Below are positions 1 to 6,841 of a stretch of 64,000 nucleotides of DNA, piece by piece. The DNA comes from Humitalea rosea (GTDB lineage: Bacteria; Pseudomonadota; Alphaproteobacteria; Acetobacterales; Acetobacteraceae). Each line of letters starts with the position of its first letter. The stretch's first letter is position 1. The DNA is taken from assembly GCF_003253705.1 (NCBI RefSeq), contig NZ_QKYU01000003.1, forward strand, positions 124,001-188,000, written 5' to 3'. Both the position numbers and the translations under genes were made by a program. The notes beneath the pieces are model-generated. The model was given only the letters and a program-made list of their open reading frames with translations. It searched no databases and was not told where the DNA came from.

Positions 1-526
1 GGAGACCACGCTGGAGGCGCTGGGCAAGCTCGGCACCCCCTTCCGCAAGGAGGGCGGCAGCGTCACCGCCGGCAATGCGAGCGGCGTGAATGACGGCGCC
101 TGCGCCATGCTGGTGGCGAGCGGGGCCGCCGCCGGCCGCTTCGGCCTCGTCCCCCGCGCCCGCGTCGTCGCGGTCGCGGCGGCCGGCGTCGCGCCGCGCA
201 TCATGGGCTTCGGCCCGGCCCCCGCGGTGCGCGCGGTGCTGGCCAAGGCCGGGCTGTCGCTGGCGGACATGGCGGTGATCGAGCTGAATGAGGCCTTCGC
301 CGCCCAGGCGCTGGCGGTGACCCGCGACCTTGGTCTCGCGGATGACAGCGACCTCGTGAATCCGAATGGCGGGGCCATCGCGCTCGGCCATCCGCTGGGG
401 ATGAGCGGCGCGCGGCTGGTGCAGACGGTGGTGGCCGAACTCCACCGCCGCCAGGGCCGCTACGGGCTCGCGACCATGTGCATCGGCGTCGGCCAGGGCA
501 TCGCGATGATCGTCGAACGGGTCTGA
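1..526 (+). CDS. pcaF: Thiolase, C-terminal part (likely 3-oxoadipyl-CoA/acetyl-CoA thiolase)
   Basis: This is the 3' end of a thiolase open at the left edge; its reading frame begins at base 2. Thiolases cleave 3-ketoacyl-CoA with CoA to give acetyl-CoA and a shortened acyl-CoA in the cytoplasm. The visible part has the [12 protein letters not shown] segment, the NEAFAAQ motif, the GHP motif with the catalytic His ([15 protein letters not shown]) and the CIGVGQG motif with the second catalytic Cys. The DD...[19 protein letters not shown] stretch and the CIGVGQGIA ending resemble 3-oxoadipyl-CoA thiolases of aromatic degradation, but a general acetyl-CoA acetyltransferase is possible. It converges on the next gene with only four bases between stop codons. 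Confidence 0.85.
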   Translation, partial: ETTLEALGKLGTPFRKEGGSVTAGNASGVNDGACAMLVASGAAAGRFGLVPRARVVAVAAAGVAPRIMGFGPAPAVRAVLAKAGLSLADMAVIELNEAFAAQALAVTRDLGLADDSDLVNPNGGAIALGHPLGMSGARLVQTVVAELHRRQGRYGLATMCIGVGQGIAMIVERV

Positions 527-530
527 CGCG

Positions 531-2081
531 TCAGGCCGCGAGGGGGAGTGCGAGGCGGCGGAGCAGCCAGACCGCGCGCTCCGTCTGCGCGGTCGCCCGC
601 ATCAGCGCGGCCTGGGCCTCCGGGGCCGGGCTCGCCTGCGCCGCGCGGCGGCGCAGCGCCGCCATGCTCGGCCCGCGGTCCTCGGTCAGCGTGACCAGGG
701 TCGCGGCCTCGGCGGCATCATCGGTCGCCTCGGCATATTGCAGCAGCAGCAGATGCAGCGCCTCGGCCAGCCGCGCCAGGATCGGGCGCAGCGAGGCATG
801 CGCGGTCGCGGCCTCGGCGCTGAATTCCTCCAGCGTGCTCCGCAGCGCGCCCTGGTGGCCGAGCGCCTGCTCCAGCGCCATCGCGCGCGCCAGGGTCTCG
901 CCTTGCAGTCCGCGCCCGAGCAGCCCGGTCATGAAGCGGGCGATCTCGCCCTCCAGCGCGCGCAGCCCCTCGGCATTGCCGGCCCCGCGCCCGCCATCCT
1001 CGCGCAGATGGTCCAGCAGATCGGGCAGGGCGGCCGCCAGCCGCGCCTGTTCGCGGGCGACGAGGTCGAGTGCCGTCGGCGGGTCCTCGGCCGCCTCCTC
1101 GAACAGGAAGGCCGGCCGCGCCAGCGCCTCGGCCGGGGAGGGCGGCAGCAGCCGGTCGATCAACCGGCCGCCGATCCCGGCGAAGGGGGTGGCGAGCAAC
1201 GCCGTCCCGCCCTGCAACAGGGCGAACATCACCCCGGCACGGGCCTGGGGGTCGTGCACCCCGGCCAGGGCCGATTGCAACAGCGGAACCCCGCCCCAGT
1301 ATTCGGCAAGGTAGATCCCCGCGAAAACCGTGGTGCCGAGCCCGCGCGCCAGCGCCTGCCAGAGCCCGAGGCGCCGGATCGGCCCCGCCCCGCCCAGCAG
1401 CAGAATCGCGAGCCCCGAGCCGAGGAAGGCGCCATGCACCACCATCACCATCTGCGGCTCGGTCAGCAGCCCGGCGGAGGACAGGGTGAGGGCCAGGATG
1501 GTGACCGTGGAGGCCGATTGCACCATCAGCGTCACCACCACCCCGGCGATGGCGGCCGGCAGCAGCGCCTCGCCGGCGAAGCGCGCGACCTCGCGCATCA
1601 GCGCCGAGGCACCCAGCGGCGCCGCCCCCGCCTTGATCAGAGCGAGCCCCAGCAGCAGCAGCCCGAGCCCGGCCAGCATCCCCATCAGCGCCCGGCCCTG
1701 GCCCATGCGGCCGATGCCGAAGGTCGCCCCGATCCCCGCGACCGCCAGCAGCCACAGGGCGGCGAGCCGCAGGTCGAAGGCCGCGAGCAGCACCAGCGCC
1801 GCGGTCCCGAGCCCGGCCCAGAGCACCACCCCGAGCGCGCGCTGCGCCGGCAGCATCCCGCCCGCGACCATGGAGGCCGCGATGAAGGTCGCCGCCGCCG
1901 AGGATTGCGTCACCACCCCGAGCACCACCCCCGCCGCCGCCGTGCCGCCGGGGCGGGAGGTGATGGCGGCGAGCCCGGCCCGCAGCCGCCGGTCGGTCAG
2001 CCCGGAGAGGCCGGCGCTCAGCGCCTTGGCGCCAAGGAAGAACAGCCCGAGGCCGCCCAGCAACGTCGCGGCGAGGTCCAT
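531..2081 (-). CDS. Na/phosphate cotransporter family protein (NptA/YjbB-like)
   Basis: A 516-residue inner-membrane protein of the Na/Pi-cotransporter family, which moves phosphate or related anions with sodium. The first 330 or so residues are a series of hydrophobic helices containing the duplicated family signature, seen as TQSSAAAT in the first repeat and VQSASTVT in the second. The last 180 residues are soluble and helical, in the place where family members carry a PhoU-like domain. The ATG overlaps the stop of the upstream sensor gene by one base (TGATG), so the two are translationally coupled. The substrate is inferred from family only; some relatives export phosphate. Confidence 0.88.
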   Translation of the reverse strand: MDLAATLLGGLGLFFLGAKALSAGLSGLTDRRLRAGLAAITSRPGGTAAAGVVLGVVTQSSAAATFIAASMVAGGMLPAQRALGVVLWAGLGTAALVLLAAFDLRLAALWLLAVAGIGATFGIGRMGQGRALMGMLAGLGLLLLGLALIKAGAAPLGASALMREVARFAGEALLPAAIAGVVVTLMVQSASTVTILALTLSSAGLLTEPQMVMVVHGAFLGSGLAILLLGGAGPIRRLGLWQALARGLGTTVFAGIYLAEYWGGVPLLQSALAGVHDPQARAGVMFALLQGGTALLATPFAGIGGRLIDRLLPPSPAEALARPAFLFEEAAEDPPTALDLVAREQARLAAALPDLLDHLREDGGRGAGNAEGLRALEGEIARFMTGLLGRGLQGETLARAMALEQALGHQGALRSTLEEFSAEAATAHASLRPILARLAEALHLLLLQYAEATDDAAEAATLVTLTEDRGPSMAALRRRAAQASPAPEAQAALMRATAQTERAVWLLRRLALPLAA

Positions 2082-2704
2082 CAGCGACGGCGGCGCGCGA
2101 GCAGGCCCAGCAGGATCAGCGTCGCCAGCAGCCCGGCGAGGGTGACGACGAGCAGCAAGTGCCGCGTTTCCTCATAGCGGTCGGTCAGCCGCTCCTCCAT
2201 CGCCATGGCGGCGTCGCGATGGGCCTCGCCCAGGGCCTCGGCGAGGCCGTCGAGCTGCTCCTGCACCTCGCGGTCCGCACCCCGCACGGCGGCATCGGCG
2301 GCGCGCACGCCCTCGGCCGTGGTCAGGTCGGCGCTGGCCAGGGCCGCGTCATAGGCCTGCCCCAGCACGGCATGGGCGGCGGCGAGCCGCCCGGCCTCAG
2401 GCGTGCCGGCCAGTGCCGCGAGTCCCACCGCGACATCGGCCCGCCGCTCCGCGAAGGCGGCCTGGTACCGCGCCCGCAGCGCCGGGTCGTAGCCACGCAG
2501 CAGGATGTTCTTCCACTCCTGCACCTGGACCTTGAAGGCGACCTCGATCTGGCGGGCGTTGTCGCGCTGCTCGGTCAGGGCGGCGAGGCCATGGACGGCC
2601 TGGAGATGGTCGTCGCGGGAGCGGTCGAGCGCGAAGAGCCCGACCCCCGCGGAGGCCAGCATGAGCAGCATCACGAGGCCCGCGAGCGAGAGCGTCTGTC
2701 GCAT
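2081..2704 (-). CDS. Small membrane protein with a chemoreceptor-like periplasmic sensor domain and no output domain
   Basis: A 207-residue protein with an N-terminal membrane helix (about residues 5-24), a helical periplasmic stretch of about 150 residues, a second membrane helix (about 184-203) and a tail of only a few arginines. The periplasmic part has the look of the four-helix bundle ligand domain of methyl-accepting chemotaxis proteins: an N-terminal LDRSRDDHL, then long amphipathic helices. It has no HAMP, kinase or MCP signalling domain. I chose the ATG at 2704. The longer frame reaching 2872 would start with arginine-rich non-helical sequence and overlap the divergent STAS gene. It is coupled to the Na/Pi transporter downstream. 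Its function is unknown; it may be a periplasmic ligand sensor for that transporter. Confidence 0.7.
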   Translation of the reverse strand: MRQTLSLAGLVMLLMLASAGVGLFALDRSRDDHLQAVHGLAALTEQRDNARQIEVAFKVQVQEWKNILLRGYDPALRARYQAAFAERRADVAVGLAALAGTPEAGRLAAAHAVLGQAYDAALASADLTTAEGVRAADAAVRGADREVQEQLDGLAEALGEAHRDAAMAMEERLTDRYEETRHLLLVVTLAGLLATLILLGLLARRRR

Positions 2705-2853
2705 GGTCTGCTGTCCCGAAGTTGGCGGAGCCTGCCGCCTCGGGCGAGATGCGGCAAGCCCGCCGGCGCGGCCCGCACCAATGCGTCGGGCGGGCTGGCG
2801 CGCCGCCCCGGCGGCGGCGATAGTGCGGTGGAATTTCCTCCGAGGGGCAACCG

Positions 2854-3180
2854 ATGCAAATCGTCGAAACACGCGCGGGCGCGGCCATGGTCGCCGCCAT
2901 CGATGGCCGGCTGGACACCGCGACGGCGGCCGAGGCCGAGACGAAGCTGCTGGCGCTGCTCGGCGCCGGGCCGCTGATCGTCGATCTGGAGGCGGTGCGT
3001 TACGTCTCTTCCGCCGGGCTGCGCGTGCTGCTCAAGACGGCCAAGCAGGCCCAGTCGGCGGGCGTGAAGTTCTCCGTCTGCGCCTTGCAGCCGGCGGTGC
3101 GGGAGGTCTTCGAGATCAGCGGCTTCGACCGCATCATCCCCTCCTATGCGACACGGGCCGAAGCCATCGCCGCCGGCTGA
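2854..3180 (+). CDS. STAS-domain anti-sigma factor antagonist (RsbV/SpoIIAA family)
   Basis: A 108-residue single STAS domain. Proteins of this family are phosphorylated on a Ser by an anti-sigma kinase and dephosphorylated by PP2C phosphatases; the unphosphorylated form sequesters the kinase or another partner. The signature DLEAVRYVSSAGLRVLL lies near residues 44-60, with Ser53 aligning to the phosphorylated Ser of RsbV. It has a Shine-Dalgarno-like GAGGGG about 7 bases before the ATG and is the first gene of the chemosensory operon, overlapping cheR by 35 bases. A matching receiver-PP2C phosphatase lies at the other end of the locus. The cognate kinase is not seen here. Confidence 0.88.
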   Translation: MQIVETRAGAAMVAAIDGRLDTATAAEAETKLLALLGAGPLIVDLEAVRYVSSAGLRVLLKTAKQAQSAGVKFSVCALQPAVREVFEISGFDRIIPSYATRAEAIAAG

Positions 3181-3976
3181 TCCTGCCGGCCCGCCGGGCG
3201 CGATCGTCGCGCGGCGGGCCGCCGACGAGTGGCGCCTTCCCGCTTTGCTGGATGCGCTGGCGCGTCTGGCCGGGTTGAAGGCCGACTCGGTGCTTCGCGG
3301 GCGAATCGCGCGGCTGCCGCCGGCGGTGCTCGCGGCCGCCGACCCGCGTCAGGTCCGGCTCGACCATCCCGGCTGGGCCGGGGTGCTGGATGGCGTGACG
3401 GTGCAGGAGACGCGGCTGTTCCGGCACCCGGCGCAGATGCTGGCGATCGGGGCCTGGCTGGAGACGGCCGGGCCAGCGCCGCTGCTGCTTTCGGCCGGCT
3501 GCGCCTCGGGCGAGGAGGCCTGGAGCCTCGCGGCATTGCTGCTGCAACGGGGCGCGCGGGAGGGGCGGGTGCTGGGCATCGACCTCTGCCGCCCGGCGCT
3601 GGCCCTGGCCGAGGCCGCGGCCTATGGCCCCGCGCCGCCCGACCCGCTGCGCGACGTGCCCGACACCTGGCAGCCGATGTTCCTGGCCGAGGCCGGCCTC
3701 GTGCGGCCGCTGGCGGCGCTGCGCGAGATGGTCGCCTTCCGCCGCGCCTCGCTGCTGGACCTGCCCTTGGATACGGCGCCGCTCGATCTGGCGCTGTGCC
3801 GCAACGTCCTGATCTATCTGACCGCACCCGCGCGGGTGCGGGTCGTGACCGGCCTCGTCGGCCGGCTGCGGCCGGGCGGGCTGCTGGGGCTGGGGACGAC
3901 CGATTCGCTGCCGCCCGGCCTGCCGCTGCGCCCCTGGGGCCCGCCCGGCATGGCGCTCTGGGAAAAGCGCGCATGA
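3146..3976 (+). CDS. cheR: CheR-type protein-glutamate methyltransferase
   Basis: A 276-residue S-adenosylmethionine-dependent methyltransferase that methylates glutamates of chemoreceptors. An N-terminal helical domain is followed by the conserved ETRLFRHP segment, the SAM-binding motif SAGCASGEEAWSLA, the acidic GIDL strand end and the CRNVLIYL motif, all typical of CheR. The start inside the STAS gene is the only one that keeps the N-terminal domain, although a 35-base overlap is longer than the 1-4 base overlaps elsewhere in this operon. No TPR extension is present. It acts with the CheB encoded two genes downstream, presumably on the chemoreceptor at 10492-12141. Confidence 0.93.
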   Translation: MRHGPKPSPPADPAGPPGAIVARRAADEWRLPALLDALARLAGLKADSVLRGRIARLPPAVLAAADPRQVRLDHPGWAGVLDGVTVQETRLFRHPAQMLAIGAWLETAGPAPLLLSAGCASGEEAWSLAALLLQRGAREGRVLGIDLCRPALALAEAAAYGPAPPDPLRDVPDTWQPMFLAEAGLVRPLAALREMVAFRRASLLDLPLDTAPLDLALCRNVLIYLTAPARVRVVTGLVGRLRPGGLLGLGTTDSLPPGLPLRPWGPPGMALWEKRA

Positions 3977-5073
3977 GCACGCCGGTCGCGGCCCTCCGTG
4001 CCGCGGGCAAGGTCTGGCGCCTGCCGCCCGGCAGCATGGCGGCCGAGGCCGCGACCATGCGGGCGCTACCGGCCGGGGGGGTGGCCGGGCTTGCTTTGCT
4101 CGCGGGCCGCGCGGTGCCGGTGCTCGCCCCTGGCGGCGCGGCCGGGTCGGCCTGGGCCATGGTGCCGCTGGCCGGGGGCGATCTGCTGGTGACCGGGGAG
4201 GCCCTGCTGGCCGAGGCCCCCGCCGGCGCGCCGCCGCTGCCGATGCCGGACATGCCGCCCCGGCAGGCCGCCCCGCCGCCGGCGCCACCGCGCCTCGCCG
4301 CGCCGCCCAAGGCAGCGGCACCCGGCGCCGTGGCCTCCGGCGCGCTGGACCTGATTTCGGCGGGCGGGCGGCTGCGGGTCGGGCTCACCGCCTTGCGGCA
4401 TGTGGTGCCGCTGCCGGCCTGGCGCCCGGTGCCGGGGGCACCGGCGGAGGTGCTCGGCTGGACCATCGCCGATGGCGCCCCGGTGCTGGTGCTGGACCCG
4501 GGCGGCATGGCGGGGGGGGCGGCGCATCTGGCGTTGCTGACCCTGGGCGGCCGGCTTTTGGGCATCCCTTGCGCGCGGCTGGCGCCGGCCCCGGTGGAGG
4601 GGGTCGATCTCTCCCGCCTCGCGCAGCTTGTGCATTGGGCCGCCGCGGCACCACCCGAGGTGCCGCTGGAGACCGCCGCCACGCGCTCGCTGCTGCTGGT
4701 CGTGGCGGGCGGGCAGCGCTTCGCCCTGCCGGCGCAGGATGTGGAGGCCGCCATCGCGCCCTTGCGCGCCAGCGCTTTGCCCGGCGGCGCGGCCGTGATC
4801 ATGCATAAGGGCGATGTGCTGCCGGTGCTCGATGCCGGTGTCCTGTTGGGCGGCACGCCGGTGCTCGATGGCCGCGCCAGCCCCTGCCTGCGGCTGCGGC
4901 TGCCCCGCCCGGTGGCGCTGGCGGTCTCCGCCATCGAGGCGCTGCGCGCGGTGCCCGGGACGGCGATCGCGCCCCTCTCGGCCCCGGGATTCGCCATCGC
5001 CGTTCTCAGCCTGAATGGCGAGGCGGTGCCGGTCTGCTCCGCCGCCAGGCTCGGCGGGGCCTACGACCAATGA
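3973..5073 (+). CDS. Multi-domain CheW-like scaffold protein
   Basis: A 366-residue cytoplasmic protein, over twice the length of ordinary CheW (about 160). At least two CheW-type SH3-like folds are recognisable. One spans roughly residues 115-205, with LRVGLTALRHVVPLP then a GWTIADGAPVLVLD segment. A second spans about 235-360, with RFALPAQDVEAAIAP then GDVLPVLD and ending GEAVPVCSAARLGG. The first 80 residues may be a third, degenerate copy. A proline/alanine-rich linker joins them at about residues 80-115. It would bridge receptor and CheA in signalling arrays. It overlaps cheR and cheB by 4 bases on either side (ATGA). Domain boundaries are by eye. Confidence 0.8.
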   Translation: MSTPVAALRAAGKVWRLPPGSMAAEAATMRALPAGGVAGLALLAGRAVPVLAPGGAAGSAWAMVPLAGGDLLVTGEALLAEAPAGAPPLPMPDMPPRQAAPPPAPPRLAAPPKAAAPGAVASGALDLISAGGRLRVGLTALRHVVPLPAWRPVPGAPAEVLGWTIADGAPVLVLDPGGMAGGAAHLALLTLGGRLLGIPCARLAPAPVEGVDLSRLAQLVHWAAAAPPEVPLETAATRSLLLVVAGGQRFALPAQDVEAAIAPLRASALPGGAAVIMHKGDVLPVLDAGVLLGGTPVLDGRASPCLRLRLPRPVALAVSAIEALRAVPGTAIAPLSAPGFAIAVLSLNGEAVPVCSAARLGGAYDQ

Positions 5074-6143
5074 TCCGCGTGCTGATCGCCGATGACAGCG
5101 GCTTCATGCGCCTGGCCCTGCGCCGGATGATCGAGGCCGAGGCCGATCTGCAGGTGGTGGGCGAGGCCGCCGATGGGCTTGCCGCCGTCGAGCAGGCGGC
5201 GCGGCTGCGTCCCGATGTCGTCACCATGGACATGGAAATGCCTGGGCTGGACGGGGTCGAGGCCACGCGGCGCATCATGGCCCGCCCGGACCCGCCGGCC
5301 GTGGTGATGGTCAGCCACCATACCCAGGACGGCAGCGCCGCGGCGCTGGCGGCGCTGGCGGCCGGGGCGTCCGATACGATCTGGAAGGGCTCCACGCTGT
5401 CGGGGCTGGGCGCGCTGGACCTCGGCGCGCTGGATGCGGCGCTGCGGGTGCGGCTGCGGCATTGGGCGGATCTGCGCCGGGCCACGCGCGGCGCCGAGCG
5501 CCTGGCCAATCGCGGCCGTGGCGCGGCGGTGGCGGCCCTCGCGCCGACCGGCTGCGTGGCGCCGCCGGTGCAGAGCGGGGTGCAGATCGTGATGATCGGC
5601 GCCTCCACCGGCGGGCCGGATGCGATCGTCGCACTCCTGAAGGCGGCGGGGCCGCTGCCGGTGCCGGTGCTGGTGGCGCAGCACATGCCGGCCGAACTCG
5701 GCGCGCATTTCGTGACGCACCTCGCCGAGCGCAGCGGCGTGCCGGCGATGCTCGGCACCCATGGCATGGCGCTGCCCACGGGCTGCACGCTGCTGCTGCC
5801 GGGCGGCGCGGATGGGCTGGTCGCGCGGGCGGCGGCGGGCGGCTTCGTCTTGCGCCTCGCCCCCGGGCACGGGGCGGTGCATCCTTCGGTGGACGTGCTG
5901 TTCCGCTCGGCCGCCGTGGCCGCGGACCGCGCCTTGGGGGTGGTGCTGACGGGGATGGGACGCGACGGGACGGCGGGGGCGGAGGCGATGGCCCGGCGCG
6001 GCATGGCGGTGCTCGCGCAGAGCCCCGAGAGCTGCGTCGTCGCCGGCATGCCCGGCGCGCTGATCGCCGCAGGGTTGGCGGCCGAGGTGGAACCGCCCGA
6101 GGCGCTTGGCCTGCGGCTCGCGCGACTGCTGCGGCCCTCGTGA
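5070..6143 (+). CDS. cheB: CheB receiver-methylesterase (chemoreceptor glutamate methylesterase)
   Basis: A 357-residue protein with an N-terminal receiver domain (acidic pair D8-D9, phosphoacceptor D54, S82, K106) and a C-terminal methylesterase domain. The catalytic triad is visible as Ser179 in GASTGGP, His205 in AQHM and Asp299 in GMGRDGT. It removes methyl groups from, or deamidates, receptor glutamates after phosphorylation by CheA. It overlaps the CheW-like gene by 4 bases. Its stop overlaps the GTG start of the Hpt-receiver gene. Confidence 0.95.
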   Translation: MIRVLIADDSGFMRLALRRMIEAEADLQVVGEAADGLAAVEQAARLRPDVVTMDMEMPGLDGVEATRRIMARPDPPAVVMVSHHTQDGSAAALAALAAGASDTIWKGSTLSGLGALDLGALDAALRVRLRHWADLRRATRGAERLANRGRGAAVAALAPTGCVAPPVQSGVQIVMIGASTGGPDAIVALLKAAGPLPVPVLVAQHMPAELGAHFVTHLAERSGVPAMLGTHGMALPTGCTLLLPGGADGLVARAAAGGFVLRLAPGHGAVHPSVDVLFRSAAVAADRALGVVLTGMGRDGTAGAEAMARRGMAVLAQSPESCVVAGMPGALIAAGLAAEVEPPEALGLRLARLLRPS

Positions 6144-6841
6144 CGATCCTCGACCCCGAACTGCTTGAGGCCTTCGTCCCGGAATTCGCGGACCTCTGCG
6201 GCCGGCTGTCGGCTGCCGCCGAGGTGGGGGCGGCGGGGCGCGGCCTGGATGCGCTGCACGGCATGGCCGGGGCCTTCGGCATCGCGAGCCTGGTGGCGAT
6301 GATCGAGGCGGCGCGGGAGGCGCTCGACCCCTTCGACCCCACCATGCCGGAGACGACGGCGCAGCTGCTGCGCGCGCGCCTCGCCGCCATCGCCGATGCC
6401 GGCGCCGACCTGCCGCCCGAGGCGGCCCCGGCCGGTCCCGGGCGCCTGCGCGTGCTGATCGTGGATGACAGCGCCCTGATGCGGCGGCTGCTGCGCGAGG
6501 CGGTGGCGGAGGATGCCGGCGTCGAGGTGGTGGCCGAGGCCGCCGATGGCACCGCCGCCCTGCGCGCCATGGCGGAACACCAGCCGGATGTGACCTTGCT
6601 GGATATCGAGATGCCGGTGCTGGACGGCTTTGGCGTGCTGCGCCGCCGTGCGCTGTTCGGCGGCCCCGGGGCGGTTGTGGTGGTCAGCAGCGCGGCACCG
6701 CCCGGCTCGCCCGCCGCCGTGGCCTTGCGTCGGCTGGGCGCGCAAGCGGTGGTGGGAAAGCCCTCGGGCGCCTTCTCGCCCGATCTGGCGCGGCAGGCGG
6801 GGGCGGCGATCCGCGCGGCGCTGCGGGGGGCGGTGCCGTGA
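6140..6841 (+). CDS. Hpt-receiver fusion phosphotransfer protein
   Basis: A 233-residue protein starting at a GTG that forms GTGA with the cheB stop. Residues 1-90 look like a histidine phosphotransfer domain with H40 in HGMAGAFG; the usual Lys two residues after the His-Leu is an Ala here. Residues 103-230 are a receiver domain with D109-D110, phosphoacceptor D155 (LLDIEMPVLDG), S183/S184 and K207. It has no DNA-binding or enzymatic output, so it probably acts as a phosphate relay or sink between CheA and another receiver. The receiver-PP2C at 9344-10495 is an obvious candidate, but that link is inference. Confidence 0.85.
   Translation: MTILDPELLEAFVPEFADLCGRLSAAAEVGAAGRGLDALHGMAGAFGIASLVAMIEAAREALDPFDPTMPETTAQLLRARLAAIADAGADLPPEAAPAGPGRLRVLIVDDSALMRRLLREAVAEDAGVEVVAEAADGTAALRAMAEHQPDVTLLDIEMPVLDGFGVLRRRALFGGPGAVVVVSSAAPPGSPAAVALRRLGAQAVVGKPSGAFSPDLARQAGAAIRAALRGAVP

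Noticed and set aside
738-2177. A 479-codon plus-strand frame rich in Gln, Arg and Pro opposite the Na/Pi transporter.
   Set aside because: Composition is that of an antisense frame of a GC-rich gene, and the opposite strand encodes a clear membrane transporter.
2705-2872. N-terminal extension of the small sensor protein to 2872.
   Set aside because: It overlaps the divergent STAS gene, is Arg/Pro-rich and lacks a signal; the ATG at 2704 is followed directly by a membrane helix.
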